In this document: piece by piece, positions 27,473 through 36,874 of the stretch | Numbering within the stretch: the stretch's first letter is position 1 | Layout of the letters: each line of letters opens with the position of its first letter | Assembly: GCA_963824805.1 (NCBI GenBank) | Contig: CAWGQZ010000080.1 | Span: forward strand, 1 to 64,000 | Origin: DATBAT01 sp963824805 | GTDB lineage: Bacteria > Acidobacteriota > Terriglobia > Terriglobales > Acidobacteriaceae | Direction: 5' to 3' | Length of the DNA stretch: 64,000 bases | Program-made: the position numbers and the translations under genes | The notes under the pieces: generated by a model | Seen by the model: only the letters and a program-made list of their open reading frames with translations | What the model was told of the DNA's origin: nothing | The model's database searches: none

Positions 27473-27866
27473 AGCAGCCGGACCTGTAAGCCGAATTCTG
27501 TCCGCCTCGCGGCGGGACGGTCATTCCTCTGGGCCCGGCATTACTGCGGGGCTCAAGCGACCTACCCGGAGGTTTGACGCGCCGAGCCGGCACGTGCCAG
27601 CGCTTGTGACGCTGGGCTTCCTCCCTATTTGGTCTTGCTCCGTGTGGGGTTTGCCATGCCCGTCGCATTACTGCGGCGGCGGTGCGCTCTTACCGCACCT
27701 TTTCACCCTTACCCCGTTGCCGGGGCGGTATATTCTCTGTGGCACTGGCCGTCGAGTGGACTTGAATCCACCCTCCCGGACGTTATCCGGCACACTGCTC
27801 TGCGGAGTTCGGACTTTCCTCCCCCTCTGCTTGACGCATCGAGAGCGACCGTCCGGTCCGGCTGCT
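27473..27866 (-). ncRNA. rnpB: RNase P RNA, bacterial class A
   Basis: Catalytic RNA of ribonuclease P, which makes the 5' ends of tRNAs. On the minus strand the P4 signature GAGGAAAGTCCGAACTCC is near the 5' end, followed by ACAGAGAATATACCG and GGTGAAAAGGTGCGGTAAGA, and the 3' region contains ACAGAATTCGGCTTACAGG. The ends GCAGCCGGACC and GGTCCGGCTGC pair as helix P1, which sets the boundaries. A TATAAT on the minus strand (27877-27882) would start transcription near 27870. Length of about 394 nt is normal. Confidence 0.95.
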
Positions 27867-28000
27867 AACAATTGACATTATATAGGTGTTAGCGAGAGAG
27901 ACCCGATTTCCAGCGGGTTTATCGCCGTTGGCAGTGGCTGACTCTGCTAGACTTGGGGGCAGTTTCTCCGCTGTTCTGGCGGAGAATTTACACGCAGTCT

Positions 28001-29230
28001 ATGCACACAACCGAAGCCATCCGCATTGCGCTGCAGTCGCTGTGGGCCAATAAGCTGCGCTCTGCACTTACCCTCCTCGGAGTGGTCATTGGCGTGGCAG
28101 CCGTGATTGCCGTAGTCACTTTCGTCAGCGGCTTGAACAACTACGTGGCGGAAAGGATTTTTCGCTTGGGCACCGATGTCTTCATTGTGTTTCGGTCCTC
28201 GCCCGCCTCTTCCGATCCTGACCACGTGATTGAGGGGGAAAAGCGCAAGAATTTAACTCTAGACGATTACCGGGCTGTGCTCGAGGCATGCAAGCAATGC
28301 ACGGCGGTGGGTGCGTCATTGCGTAACATGTCGGGACATGTAAAGTACACGCAGCAAGCGATCAATGACGTAATCATTCAGGGACTCACGCCTTCGATGG
28401 GTCCGATCTTCGATGTCGATTTGGCCGCCGGCCGCATGTTGAACGAAACCGACCTCAATAATCGTTCCCCGGTCGCCGTGGTTGGACCCGACATCGTGGA
28501 TAACCTATTATCCGGCGCCGATCCTTTGGGTAAAGAGATCCGCGTGGACGGCTGGACATACCAGATCGTCGGAGTTGGAGTGAAGAAGGGCAAGACACTG
28601 GGACAGAGCCTGGACAATTACGTGATGATTCCGATCACCTCGTACATGAAGCAGTACGGCGAGCATCAGGACATTCGGGTTTCCGGCAAAGCCACAGGCA
28701 TTGGCCCGGCGCTTACCGCTGCCATGGATGAAGCACGGGTCGTATTGCGGTCGCGACGCCACGATTTACCTGGGGCTGCTGACAGCTTCGATATCGAAAC
28801 TAACGCCAGCCTGCTTGGTATCTGGTCAAACCTCACCGGCACTTTTTTTATCGCCATGATCGGCATCGCATCCATTTCTTTGGTTGTGGGTGGAATTGTC
28901 ATCATGAACATGATGCTGGTCGCAGTTACCGAGCGCACGCGAGAGATTGGCGTACGTAAGGCATTAGGCGCACGCAGGCAGGACGTCCTGCTGCAGTTTT
29001 TGATTGAAGCTGTGGTGCTCACTCTGATCGGCGGTGCGGGGGGAGTTGGGATGGGCACCGTGATCTCTAAGACGGTTACCCTCCTTATCGGCATGCCTTC
29101 GTCGCTCCCGGTTTGGGTGGTGCCTATAGCGTTATTTGTCTCCGGAAGTATCGGTGTATTCTTCGGCGTGTATCCCGCGAAACGCGCAGCCCGGCTTGAT
29201 CCCATCGTAGCGTTGCGTTTTGAGTTATAG
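28001..29230 (+). CDS. FtsX/MacB-type ABC transporter permease (first of two)
   Basis: A membrane protein of about 410 residues with the MacB layout: one N-terminal helix (LRSALTLLGVVIGVAAVIAVV), a large periplasmic core domain, and three C-terminal helices with the FtsX segment MNMMLVAVTERTREIGVRKALGARR. The ATG at 28001 is used because the first helix follows at once. MacB-type systems move or extract substrates at the periplasmic side using ATP-driven mechanotransmission. No ATPase gene is adjacent. It is followed after 3 bp by a paralogue. Confidence 0.88.
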   Translation: MHTTEAIRIALQSLWANKLRSALTLLGVVIGVAAVIAVVTFVSGLNNYVAERIFRLGTDVFIVFRSSPASSDPDHVIEGEKRKNLTLDDYRAVLEACKQCTAVGASLRNMSGHVKYTQQAINDVIIQGLTPSMGPIFDVDLAAGRMLNETDLNNRSPVAVVGPDIVDNLLSGADPLGKEIRVDGWTYQIVGVGVKKGKTLGQSLDNYVMIPITSYMKQYGEHQDIRVSGKATGIGPALTAAMDEARVVLRSRRHDLPGAADSFDIETNASLLGIWSNLTGTFFIAMIGIASISLVVGGIVIMNMMLVAVTERTREIGVRKALGARRQDVLLQFLIEAVVLTLIGGAGGVGMGTVISKTVTLLIGMPSSLPVWVVPIALFVSGSIGVFFGVYPAKRAARLDPIVALRFEL

Positions 29231-29233
29231 AAC

Positions 29234-30496
29234 ATGATAGGCAGAAGCGAATACGGCGAAGTGTTCCAGATGGCCACTGATACCCTGCGCGCCAATAAGA
29301 TGCGCTCCGGACTGACTGTACTCGGAATCGTAATCGGGGTTGCCGTTGTGATCGGCATTTCGTCCATCGTGCGCGGCCTGAACGACAATGTGAGCCAGCT
29401 GATTACCAGCATGGGCTCGAACATTATTTTCGCTTTCCACATTGAGCCTTTCACTTTTGGCCGACCGACAGAAGAGATGCGACTGCGTCGGGAATTGACC
29501 TTCGACGATGCCCAGGCAATGAAGGATCTGCCGCATGTGAAGGCAGTGAGCGCCGGTATCCGTTATTTCCGACCCGAACTCGGTGTAGGCACCTACGCAA
29601 TCAAGTACCAGGGACGCAAAATCAAGAACACGATTCTGGAAGGCGATACCTCGGCGGTGAAAGATGTCTTCGACTTGCGGCTGGCGGAAGGACGCTGGTT
29701 CGCCGATGTCGATGATGAACGCCATGCTTCGGTGATCATCATCGGCCATGACACGGCGGAGGCGCTTTTCCCCGGCGAGGAACCTCTAGGCAAAGAAATC
29801 AACATTGAAGGCCAGCTGTTTACGGTCATCGGAGTTAACCAGCAAGTGAAGTCGGTGTTTGGCGGAGGCAAGAACCCCGACGACAACATCGTTTACTTCC
29901 CGTTAAGCACCTTCAAGAAATTGCATCCCGAGCTGAAGCAGCACTGGATCAGCGTAAAGGCGACCTCTCACGCGGCCATTCCACAGGCGATCGACGAGAT
30001 CCGGGAGTTGCTTCGTCGACGAAGAAAGGTTCCTAATAGCAAGCCGGATAATTTTGCGGTTTTCACCCAAGATTCCATTTCGGACGTGTGGAACCAGATT
30101 ACCGGCGCGGTTTTCATTTTCATGTTCGCAGTTTCAAGTGTTGCGCTAATCGTTGGGGGAGTTGGCGTGATGAACATCATGCTGGTTTCAGTGACGGAGC
30201 GCACCCGCGAGATCGGTGTCCGAAAGGCGATTGGGGCACGAAAGACCGACATCCTACTGCAATTTACCTTTGAGGCGGTCATGCTGACCGCCGCAGGCGG
30301 GGTTATGGGGATCCTCATTGGCGCCGCCGTAACCGGGGTTATTCCTCTCATGTTTCCTTCCCTGCCGGCCAGTATGTCCATGTTCTGGACCGTGTTTGCC
30401 TTCAGCGCCTCGGCCTTTATTGGTCTGGTTTTCGGCATCTACCCGGCGTGGAAGGCTGCCAACCTCGATCCTATCGAATCCCTCCGCTACGAATAG
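29234..30496 (+). CDS. FtsX/MacB-type ABC transporter permease (second of two)
   Basis: A 420-residue paralogue of the preceding permease with the same layout: N-terminal helix (RSGLTVLGIVIGVAVVIGI), periplasmic core, and the C-terminal FtsX region MNIMLVSVTERTREIGVRKAIGARK. The start follows the first permease stop by 3 bp, so the two are co-translated and may form a heterodimer. The ATP-binding partner must be encoded elsewhere or supplied by a shared ATPase. The substrate is unknown. Confidence 0.88.
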   Translation: MIGRSEYGEVFQMATDTLRANKMRSGLTVLGIVIGVAVVIGISSIVRGLNDNVSQLITSMGSNIIFAFHIEPFTFGRPTEEMRLRRELTFDDAQAMKDLPHVKAVSAGIRYFRPELGVGTYAIKYQGRKIKNTILEGDTSAVKDVFDLRLAEGRWFADVDDERHASVIIIGHDTAEALFPGEEPLGKEINIEGQLFTVIGVNQQVKSVFGGGKNPDDNIVYFPLSTFKKLHPELKQHWISVKATSHAAIPQAIDEIRELLRRRRKVPNSKPDNFAVFTQDSISDVWNQITGAVFIFMFAVSSVALIVGGVGVMNIMLVSVTERTREIGVRKAIGARKTDILLQFTFEAVMLTAAGGVMGILIGAAVTGVIPLMFPSLPASMSMFWTVFAFSASAFIGLVFGIYPAWKAANLDPIESLRYE

Positions 30497-30534
30497 CACT
30501 ACTCGGCCTGTTGCCTTTGATAAGCTTCACCCAC

Positions 30535-31692
30535 ATGCTCCACTCTGTTCTTAACATCTGCGCGGCATTCGCTGCCATCGCCACACTTTGCGGATTCGGC
30601 TATACGGTGCTGTCCATGTGGGGTGCGGTGCGCTTCCTGTGGAAAAGAGAAGACGTGGCGGCAACCATGCTTCCTCCGGTGTCAATTCTCAAGCCTTTAA
30701 AAGGGCGCGACCCTGAGATGCTGGAGAACTTTCGCAGCCACTGCCGCCAAAACTATTCCGACTATGAAATTGTTTTCGGCGTGACTGATGCCAAGGATCC
30801 TGCCATCGCCGCGGTTGAACAACTTCGACTCGAATTCCCTTCCCGCCCAATCAGGCTGGTGGTAAGTCAACGAAGTCTGGGCGCGAATGCCAAGGTCAGC
30901 AATCTGGCGCAAATGGTGCCCGTAGCGAGCTACGAGTATGTGGTGGTGAATGACAGCGACATCCGGATCGATCCAAATTATCTGCAGCAGGTGATGTTAC
31001 CGCTTGCGACCCCCAGGACGGGGCTCGTCACCTGCCTGTATCGCGGGGCCCCTGCGGCAACCCTCGGCTCATGGCTGGAAGCTGCCGGAATTGTGGACTT
31101 TGCCAGCGGCGTGCTGGCTGCCCGGCAGGTAGATGGTGGCATCCAATTTGGATTGGGTTCGACTCTTGCATTCCGACGGCAGGACCTTGAAGCTATTGGG
31201 GGCTTTGAGGCCATCGCCGACTTCCTGGCCGACGATTATCAGCTCGGACACCGCCTGACCCGCCAAGGAGCTAACGGAGAACTCGCCCACAACGTGGTCG
31301 AGACGGTGCTTCCCGCCTATTCCCTAGGCGAGTATTTATCGCACCAATTGCGCTGGGCGCGCACAATCAGGGATTCCCGACGCTGGGGGTATGCCGGCAT
31401 GGTCTTCACCTATTATCTGCCTTGGGCGCTGTTGACGCTTCTCTGCACCGGGGGCGCTGTCTGGGCATGGTTCCTGCTTGGGGCTGCTTTCATGATCCGC
31501 ATGACCTCCGCCCTTGCCGTTGGCTATGGCGTCTTGAATGACCGCCGTACCTTCAAGTACCTGGCTTTCATCCCGGTAAGGGATTTGCTTGCGGTGGCCG
31601 TCTGGCTGACAGGGTTTTTGGGGCACACTGTTCGCTGGCGGGAAGAGCAATTTTCTCTAAAAAATGGGAAGTTGCATCGTATTAACCCATGA
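30535..31692 (+). CDS. HpnI-like membrane glycosyltransferase (GT21 type)
   Basis: A 385-residue membrane-anchored GT2/GT21 transferase related to ceramide glucosyltransferase and to hopanoid HpnI. It has an N-terminal helix, the nucleotide-sugar segment PPVSILKPLKGRDPEML, the metal motif VNDSDIRID, the acceptor segment DFLADDYQLGHRL, and the Q-x-x-R-W motif in SHQLRWARTIRDSRRWGY, then several C-terminal membrane helices. The ATG at 30535 begins the first helix. Known relatives add glucosamine to bacteriohopanetetrol or glucose to ceramide. The acceptor here is not known; a lipid is likely. Confidence 0.82.
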   Translation: MLHSVLNICAAFAAIATLCGFGYTVLSMWGAVRFLWKREDVAATMLPPVSILKPLKGRDPEMLENFRSHCRQNYSDYEIVFGVTDAKDPAIAAVEQLRLEFPSRPIRLVVSQRSLGANAKVSNLAQMVPVASYEYVVVNDSDIRIDPNYLQQVMLPLATPRTGLVTCLYRGAPAATLGSWLEAAGIVDFASGVLAARQVDGGIQFGLGSTLAFRRQDLEAIGGFEAIADFLADDYQLGHRLTRQGANGELAHNVVETVLPAYSLGEYLSHQLRWARTIRDSRRWGYAGMVFTYYLPWALLTLLCTGGAVWAWFLLGAAFMIRMTSALAVGYGVLNDRRTFKYLAFIPVRDLLAVAVWLTGFLGHTVRWREEQFSLKNGKLHRINP

Positions 31693-31771
31693 GGTACATG
31701 GTTTGTTTACATTAATTTACAATAATAGATTGTGCCCTAGACGTGTTACAGGTGTATCCGAGGACAACCGA

Positions 31772-32803
31772 ATGAGCAAAGTGTTAGTGACTGGAGGCGC
31801 CGGTTTCATAGGCAGCCATCTCTGCGAAGCCTTATTGCGGCAAGATGACGAGGTGTTCGTAGTCGATGATCTCTCTACCGGACGGATGGAAAACGTCCTC
31901 CATCTGCAGGAGAGGAAGGGGTTCCATTTTATTGAAGGATCGATTCTGGATTTCCCCCTGCTCGAATCAGCGATCAAGAAGGTGGACTCCGTATTTCACC
32001 TTGCCGCGGTTGTTGGTGTCGAAAGGATCATCAAGGTTCCGGTTGAGGCGATTGAGATCAACGTTCTTGGCAGCCACAACGTGCTGACACTGGCGTCCCG
32101 TTACAACAAACCTTGCCTGATTACTTCTACCTCAGAGGTCTATGGCAAGAGCACAAAGCAGCCTTTCACGGAAGACGATGACGTGGTCTACGGTCCGACA
32201 ACCAAGAGCCGCTGGAGCTATGCCTGCTCAAAGGCTATCGATGAATTTCTCGGCTTGGCGTACCACAATACTCAGAACCTCCCGGTCGTGATTGCGCGGC
32301 TGTTTAACACCACTGGTCCGCGGCAGACCGGGCGCTATGGCATGGTATTGCCGCGCTTTGTCGAACAGGCCTTGCGGGGAGAGCCGATTACGGTGTTCGG
32401 CAGCGGACGGCAGACCCGTTGTTTTGCAGATGTTTCTGATGTGGTTCGTGCGCTGTTATTGCTGGCCGACCATCCCGCCGCCGTCGGGCAAGTCTTTAAT
32501 GTGGGAAATCCGGAAGAGATCTCGATCGGCGAATTAGCCAAATTGGTAAAGAAACAGACCCGCAGCGAATCAGAGATCAAGTTAATCCCCTACGATGATG
32601 CGTACCAGCCCGGCTTCGAAGATATGGAGCGAAGGGTACCGAATATTGCCAAGGTTTCGCGCCTGGGTTACACACCGAAGATCAAGCTGAGAGAGATCAT
32701 ATCGAGAGTAATCGCCAGCAAACAGGCTGAGCTCGAACCGGTCGAGCTTCCGGTTACGATGGGTCTGCGGGCGCATCCCCTGCGGGCCGGCGTTGCGGAA
32801 TAA
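31772..32803 (+). CDS. NAD-dependent nucleotide-sugar epimerase/decarboxylase (extended SDR)
   Basis: A 343-residue extended short-chain dehydrogenase. The NAD-binding motif is VTGGAGFIGSHL at the N-terminus, the substrate/catalytic segment STSEVYGKS supplies the Ser/Thr, and the YxxxK pair is in WSYACSKAIDE. NTTGPRQTGRYGMVLPRFV and FADVSDVVRALL are typical of UDP-glucuronate decarboxylase and UDP-glucose 4-epimerase relatives. The ATG at 31772 has GAGGA upstream. It lies between two HpnI-like transferases and may supply their sugar donor. Precise activity is undetermined. Its 3' end overlaps the convergent transferase by 50 bp. Confidence 0.85.
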   Translation: MSKVLVTGGAGFIGSHLCEALLRQDDEVFVVDDLSTGRMENVLHLQERKGFHFIEGSILDFPLLESAIKKVDSVFHLAAVVGVERIIKVPVEAIEINVLGSHNVLTLASRYNKPCLITSTSEVYGKSTKQPFTEDDDVVYGPTTKSRWSYACSKAIDEFLGLAYHNTQNLPVVIARLFNTTGPRQTGRYGMVLPRFVEQALRGEPITVFGSGRQTRCFADVSDVVRALLLLADHPAAVGQVFNVGNPEEISIGELAKLVKKQTRSESEIKLIPYDDAYQPGFEDMERRVPNIAKVSRLGYTPKIKLREIISRVIASKQAELEPVELPVTMGLRAHPLRAGVAE

Positions 32804-33992
32804 TCTTGCCCCCCTTGCCGAATAGATAAGTCTCACCGCGCCAGAAAAACGTCCGGCTCAGAAAGCTGCCCGCCCAGGTACAGAACCCCAGCAGATCGCG
32901 GACGGGATAGAGCCAGCAGTAGGAGAGGGCACGGCAGTCGCGGATCACGCCCCATCCCACGGTTACAGATTGGATCGTACCGTTGAGGAAAGCCCAACCC
33001 AAGAAGGCAGCGCCCACGATTGGATGTCCCAGCGCGGAAGCCGAGGCCAAGCCTAGGAGGCCGAAGGGCATGGCGAACGTGAGTCCGGTCCCCACGTGAC
33101 CCTTCGGTCGCGAGTAGCGAGTACTTTTCATCCACCGCAACTGATCGCCCCAGGTTTCCTGGAAAGAGCGTGGCATCAGCACATGTTTAACCACATGGTG
33201 TGATAGCACCACGTGGTAACCGGCGCCCCAGATTTCGTTGCCCAGAACAAAGTCGTCAGAATAATAATCGCGGGTCGAGCGGATGCCGCCAATCTTCTCC
33301 AAAGCATCACGGCGCGTCGCCATGACTGCTCCCATGGCAAAACGCATACCCTCCATCATGTCGGCAACCATGACCCCTGAAGGCATTTCAACGGACATGC
33401 CCAGCGCTTCCAGCGTTGACCAGAGTCCCTCGGCTGGAACGCCCTGATAGAAGCAGGTCACCAGTCCATTCTTCGGCTCCAGTAAAGGAGGGATTACGTT
33501 CCGCAAGAAATCAGGGGCCACCTGAATGTCGCTATCGCTGATGACCAGATAATCGGTGGAGGAATCGGCGATCATCTTTTCGAGCGAAAACACTTTGGCG
33601 TTCGGCCATGTGGGATAGCCGGAGAGCACGATCTTGCTTTTTACCTCAGGATGCCGACGGCAGACCTCTTCGGCAACGCGAAGTGCAGTATTTTCGGGAT
33701 CTCGGGCTCCGAAGACGATTTCAAAATTCGGGTAATCTTGCCGGAAAAAACTCTCGATATTTTCCGCAAGCCGGGGCTCCATACCGTGGACCGGTTTAAG
33801 CAAAGTCACCGCAGGAAGCGACGAGTCCGGAGCTGAGGTTGTCGCCTTCAGGGCAGTTCGAGACAGACGACGGTATCGCATTGCCGCGGCAAAGACCATC
33901 CCCAGAAAAACAGTGGAGCTAAGGGTGCCGACGGCCGCCAGAAGCAGCAACGACCGCCACAGCCAGCCCGTCAATGAAATCGCGCTGCCCAT
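32754..33992 (-). CDS. HpnI-like membrane glycosyltransferase, second copy
   Basis: A 412-residue GT21-type transferase, homologous in layout to the one at 30535: N-terminal helix (LLLLAAVGTLSSTVFLGMV), LPAVTLLKPVHGMEPRLA, metal motif ISDSDIQVAPD, DYYSDDFVLGNEI, and GDQLRWMKSTRYSRPKGH, then C-terminal helices. The ATG at 33992 is preferred; the longer reading from 34160 would run into the GT39 gene. It lies 35 bp downstream of the GT39 gene in the same direction, which suggests an operon. Both probably decorate a membrane lipid. Confidence 0.82.
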   Translation of the reverse strand: MGSAISLTGWLWRSLLLLAAVGTLSSTVFLGMVFAAAMRYRRLSRTALKATTSAPDSSLPAVTLLKPVHGMEPRLAENIESFFRQDYPNFEIVFGARDPENTALRVAEEVCRRHPEVKSKIVLSGYPTWPNAKVFSLEKMIADSSTDYLVISDSDIQVAPDFLRNVIPPLLEPKNGLVTCFYQGVPAEGLWSTLEALGMSVEMPSGVMVADMMEGMRFAMGAVMATRRDALEKIGGIRSTRDYYSDDFVLGNEIWGAGYHVVLSHHVVKHVLMPRSFQETWGDQLRWMKSTRYSRPKGHVGTGLTFAMPFGLLGLASASALGHPIVGAAFLGWAFLNGTIQSVTVGWGVIRDCRALSYCWLYPVRDLLGFCTWAGSFLSRTFFWRGETYLFGKGGKIIPQRRPAGDAPADPS

Positions 33993-34027
33993 GAATTCCA
34001 AGCGGATTATAACCGTGGCAATTGGAA

Positions 34028-35854
34028 TCAATTGTTGAGAGGGTGGTTCATCAGGATGGACTTTCCCCCACCTTGCACGAGCATGTATCGCGGCGTCCCT
34101 TTCAGTTCCTTTGGGTTTTCCTGGTCGGTCCAGAAAAAGATCCGCGTCGGGGACGACCACAGCGCGTCGAAAGACGACTGGGTCTCGAAAACGTGAGGAG
34201 CATCGGGAAATTGCGATCCGTACCAGAGATTTCCTCCCCGCTCGTGCAAGACCCGGAGAGGAATCCCGGTGTAAAAGTTTAGGGTGGAAGCGTTTTCATA
34301 TTCGCCATCAATCACTATCAGATCACCGGGACGATAGGTCTTGCTGATGGACAGTGCCAGTTGCTTGGAGGACAGGATGGGAGAGAAAGTCACAAATGCA
34401 GAGTGAACGCAGGCCAGCACAACAATCATCATGGCCACGAGGGCGGCGTTTCCCAAGCCGGAGTGCCCGCGCCTGCGAAAGAGCCAACTAAGCCCGGAAC
34501 CTAAGAATAAGGCCAGAACAAACCCGAGGAGCGGTACGCGAAATGCACCCAATGCCTGGGGGGTAAGGTCAAGAAAATGTCCGAAGGAAAGTGCATAATC
34601 TTGCGGATTCTTCTTCAACAATTCGGACAAATCTGTACCTGGAGCCGGCACCTTGGAAAGCGAAAGCAGCCAAAGACCCGCCACCAGCGAAACTGCGCCA
34701 ACCACGAAAAGACTTATCGATGAACGAATTCCCGCACGCCTTTCGTTGCTATCATTGCGCGATGCGTCTTCCCGGGCTAGCCAACCACCTACCAGTAGAG
34801 CCAATCCAGGCAAAGCAGGAATTGTGTAATACTCCTGCCGCGTCGAGAAACTAAAAAACATAAGGATTACAAGTGCCCAAAGCAGGAAGAGCAAACTCGC
34901 TCTTTGACGTGAATCCAGGCGGGAACGCCAGCGAATACCTCGAACCGCCTGCGGCAGAAATGCAACCCATGGGATCAACCACAGCAGCAATAAGGCCCAA
35001 AACAAAAGCAGGGGCACGGTATCGTAGTCGCGAGGAACGCGTTTGTTCAGATAGCGGAGAAAGTGTTCGTTGACGAAATAAAACCAGAAGAATCCGCGCA
35101 TCGCGCCCTGGTCAGGGTTTCTCAGCCCGGCGATAATATGCCACGGCGCGGCCACTGCCAACAAAACCATGGTGCTGGAGAACAGCCTTAGTCTCAGCAA
35201 ATGGCGCAGGTTTCGCGTGAACAGCAAATACAGCCCGATGACCGCGACCGGAAAAACCAGCCCGATCAATCCCTTGGTCAGGACGTTTAAGGCGCAAGCT
35301 GCCGCCAGACCCCAACATGTCCACCTTGCTGGCGGGCCCTCGTTGAGCGACTTTAGAAAGAAATAGAAACTCAGCGCCAGCCACAAGCCGACCAATACGT
35401 CGGGAATTAAGAATCGCGTAAACAGGTACGGCCCCAGCGAGGTGGACATGACCACACCCGCGCAAAAGCCCGCACGTTCCCCGTAGGCTTCCGTTCCTAA
35501 GAGATAGGTCGCAAGCAACAGGGCTAAAACACCGAGCATGAGCGGCAACCGCGTGCTCCAATCCTTGACTCCGAAAGCACGATAGCTTGCCGCAACGCTC
35601 CAATAGATGAGCGGGGCCTTTTCCAGATAACGAATGCCGTTGGCATGCAACGTGACCCAATCATCATTGAGCACCATTTCGCGCGCTGCCTCTGCGTGTA
35701 CGGTGTCTGCGTCGTCCAGCAGGGCCGGCGTAAACATGCTGCTGGCGTAAATCACCGCCCAAAGAAACACCAACACCAAAACTGAGACGCTGCGAAGTTT
35801 TTTATCGGAAGAAGATTCGGAAAGACTGGAGGTTTGCGCCTGGGAAATTACCAT
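34028..35854 (-). CDS. GT39-type membrane glycosyltransferase (ArnT/PMT-like)
   Basis: A 608-residue polytopic membrane protein. The N-terminal part has the dolichyl-phosphate-mannosyltransferase-like layout: first helix, then TPALLDDADTVHAEAAREM, where the acidic pair is the expected catalytic site, and WVTLHANGIRYLEKAPLIYW as in ArnT. Many helices follow, then a soluble C-terminal periplasmic domain of about 150 residues. Such enzymes use polyprenyl-phosphate sugars to modify lipid or protein at the periplasmic face. Start taken at the ATG at 35854; one at 35872 is also in frame. Likely operon with the downstream HpnI-like gene. Confidence 0.85.
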   Translation of the reverse strand: MVISQAQTSSLSESSSDKKLRSVSVLVLVFLWAVIYASSMFTPALLDDADTVHAEAAREMVLNDDWVTLHANGIRYLEKAPLIYWSVAASYRAFGVKDWSTRLPLMLGVLALLLATYLLGTEAYGERAGFCAGVVMSTSLGPYLFTRFLIPDVLVGLWLALSFYFFLKSLNEGPPARWTCWGLAAACALNVLTKGLIGLVFPVAVIGLYLLFTRNLRHLLRLRLFSSTMVLLAVAAPWHIIAGLRNPDQGAMRGFFWFYFVNEHFLRYLNKRVPRDYDTVPLLLFWALLLLWLIPWVAFLPQAVRGIRWRSRLDSRQRASLLFLLWALVILMFFSFSTRQEYYTIPALPGLALLVGGWLAREDASRNDSNERRAGIRSSISLFVVGAVSLVAGLWLLSLSKVPAPGTDLSELLKKNPQDYALSFGHFLDLTPQALGAFRVPLLGFVLALFLGSGLSWLFRRRGHSGLGNAALVAMMIVVLACVHSAFVTFSPILSSKQLALSISKTYRPGDLIVIDGEYENASTLNFYTGIPLRVLHERGGNLWYGSQFPDAPHVFETQSSFDALWSSPTRIFFWTDQENPKELKGTPRYMLVQGGGKSILMNHPLNN

Positions 35855-35872
35855 GCAGTGTCCGGCCCTCAT

Positions 35873-36192
35873 TATAAGGGAGGGGCGCAGACTTAGGATT
35901 TGCGAGGCGGAAGTCCCGGCCGGACAAACTCCGACTCCCCACTCCCCATTAACAGCATCCGCATTTGGAAATTGCTGCCACCCTTCAAGTGCCCGGTTCC
36001 ATGCTAAGTGTTACATCGGACAAGAGACCGGTCCACGTTGGTCAATGCCGGTCGCTTTGGCATCATACGACCGGGCCCTACCATTTCCGGAACCGGTGCG
36101 TTTTCGGGAAGACTCCGATCATTTGGTACCCCCCTTCCCATGGCTAGGGTTTGGGAGGAAAATAGCTATATTGTTTTTTGGAGGGTGGCATT
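35873..36192. other. Intergenic region without recognised gene
   Basis: About 320 bp between divergent genes. Short overlapping ORFs on the plus strand have no recognisable sequence. Apart from TATATT and GGAGGG just before the next gene (36165-36186), I see no clear signal. Confidence 0.5.
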
Positions 36193-36855
36193 ATGCGTTT
36201 TCGACTGATTGGCACTGCCATTGCCGTGCTTGCGTTTTCAGTACCGTTTTTTGCCCAGCAAATTAGCGGCGACTATGTGGAAACCCGCAGCGCCGATGTT
36301 TACACCGGCCAGTGCTTCGCGAATGGGGAGGTAAATCTGGTCGGCAACGAGGCTATCTTGGCATGGCGCATACAGGATGGAAGCTGGAATGGTGTCGACC
36401 TGAAGGGATTCACCGTGGCAGCAGCAGTCCACGCCAAAGCGACTCTAGGCGATCCGTATGCCGACCCTTATCCTGCCCGGTCTGTGCTGCTGGTGGATGA
36501 CCAGGCCAATCCTCAGCAACAGGCAGCACTGGCAGCGTTTGCCAGGCATATGGGAGGAAAGCTGCTTGACAATGCCGATCAAGTGTTGCCGGTGCAGATG
36601 GAGTTAGTGGTAAATCACGAGCGCCACGGAGTCGCCATGCTGCGCGCCGGGCGTTTCGCCACCGTGCAGACGCGTTCGTTGAATGACACCGATCACCTTT
36701 GCGGCAACGAAGAGACTTTCTATCCTCCGTTGACGCAGTTGGCGCATTCAATGCCGGCGGTCGCCCTTACCGACAAATACCGGGGACCGGGGCTTGGAGT
36801 CGATTGGGAATCCCATGGCAAGCGCAGTGCATTTGTCGGCACCTTCAGCAACTAA
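36193..36855 (+). CDS. Secreted DUF1326-family protein
   Basis: A 220-residue exported protein of the DUF1326 family. A signal peptide (IGTAIAVLAFSVPFFAQ) is followed by ISGDYVETRSADVYTGQCFANGEV, which is characteristic of that family, and ILAWRIQDGSWNGVDLKG. The ATG at 36193 follows GGAGGG at a good distance. No enzymatic function is established for this family. The next gene also encodes a secreted protein and begins 20 bp downstream. Confidence 0.8.
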   Translation: MRFRLIGTAIAVLAFSVPFFAQQISGDYVETRSADVYTGQCFANGEVNLVGNEAILAWRIQDGSWNGVDLKGFTVAAAVHAKATLGDPYADPYPARSVLLVDDQANPQQQAALAAFARHMGGKLLDNADQVLPVQMELVVNHERHGVAMLRAGRFATVQTRSLNDTDHLCGNEETFYPPLTQLAHSMPAVALTDKYRGPGLGVDWESHGKRSAFVGTFSN

Positions 36856-36874
36856 GACAGGGACGCAATCAAAA

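Noticed and set aside
27594..27875. ORFs inside the RNase P RNA gene
   Set aside because: The sequence is fully explained by rnpB on the other strand.
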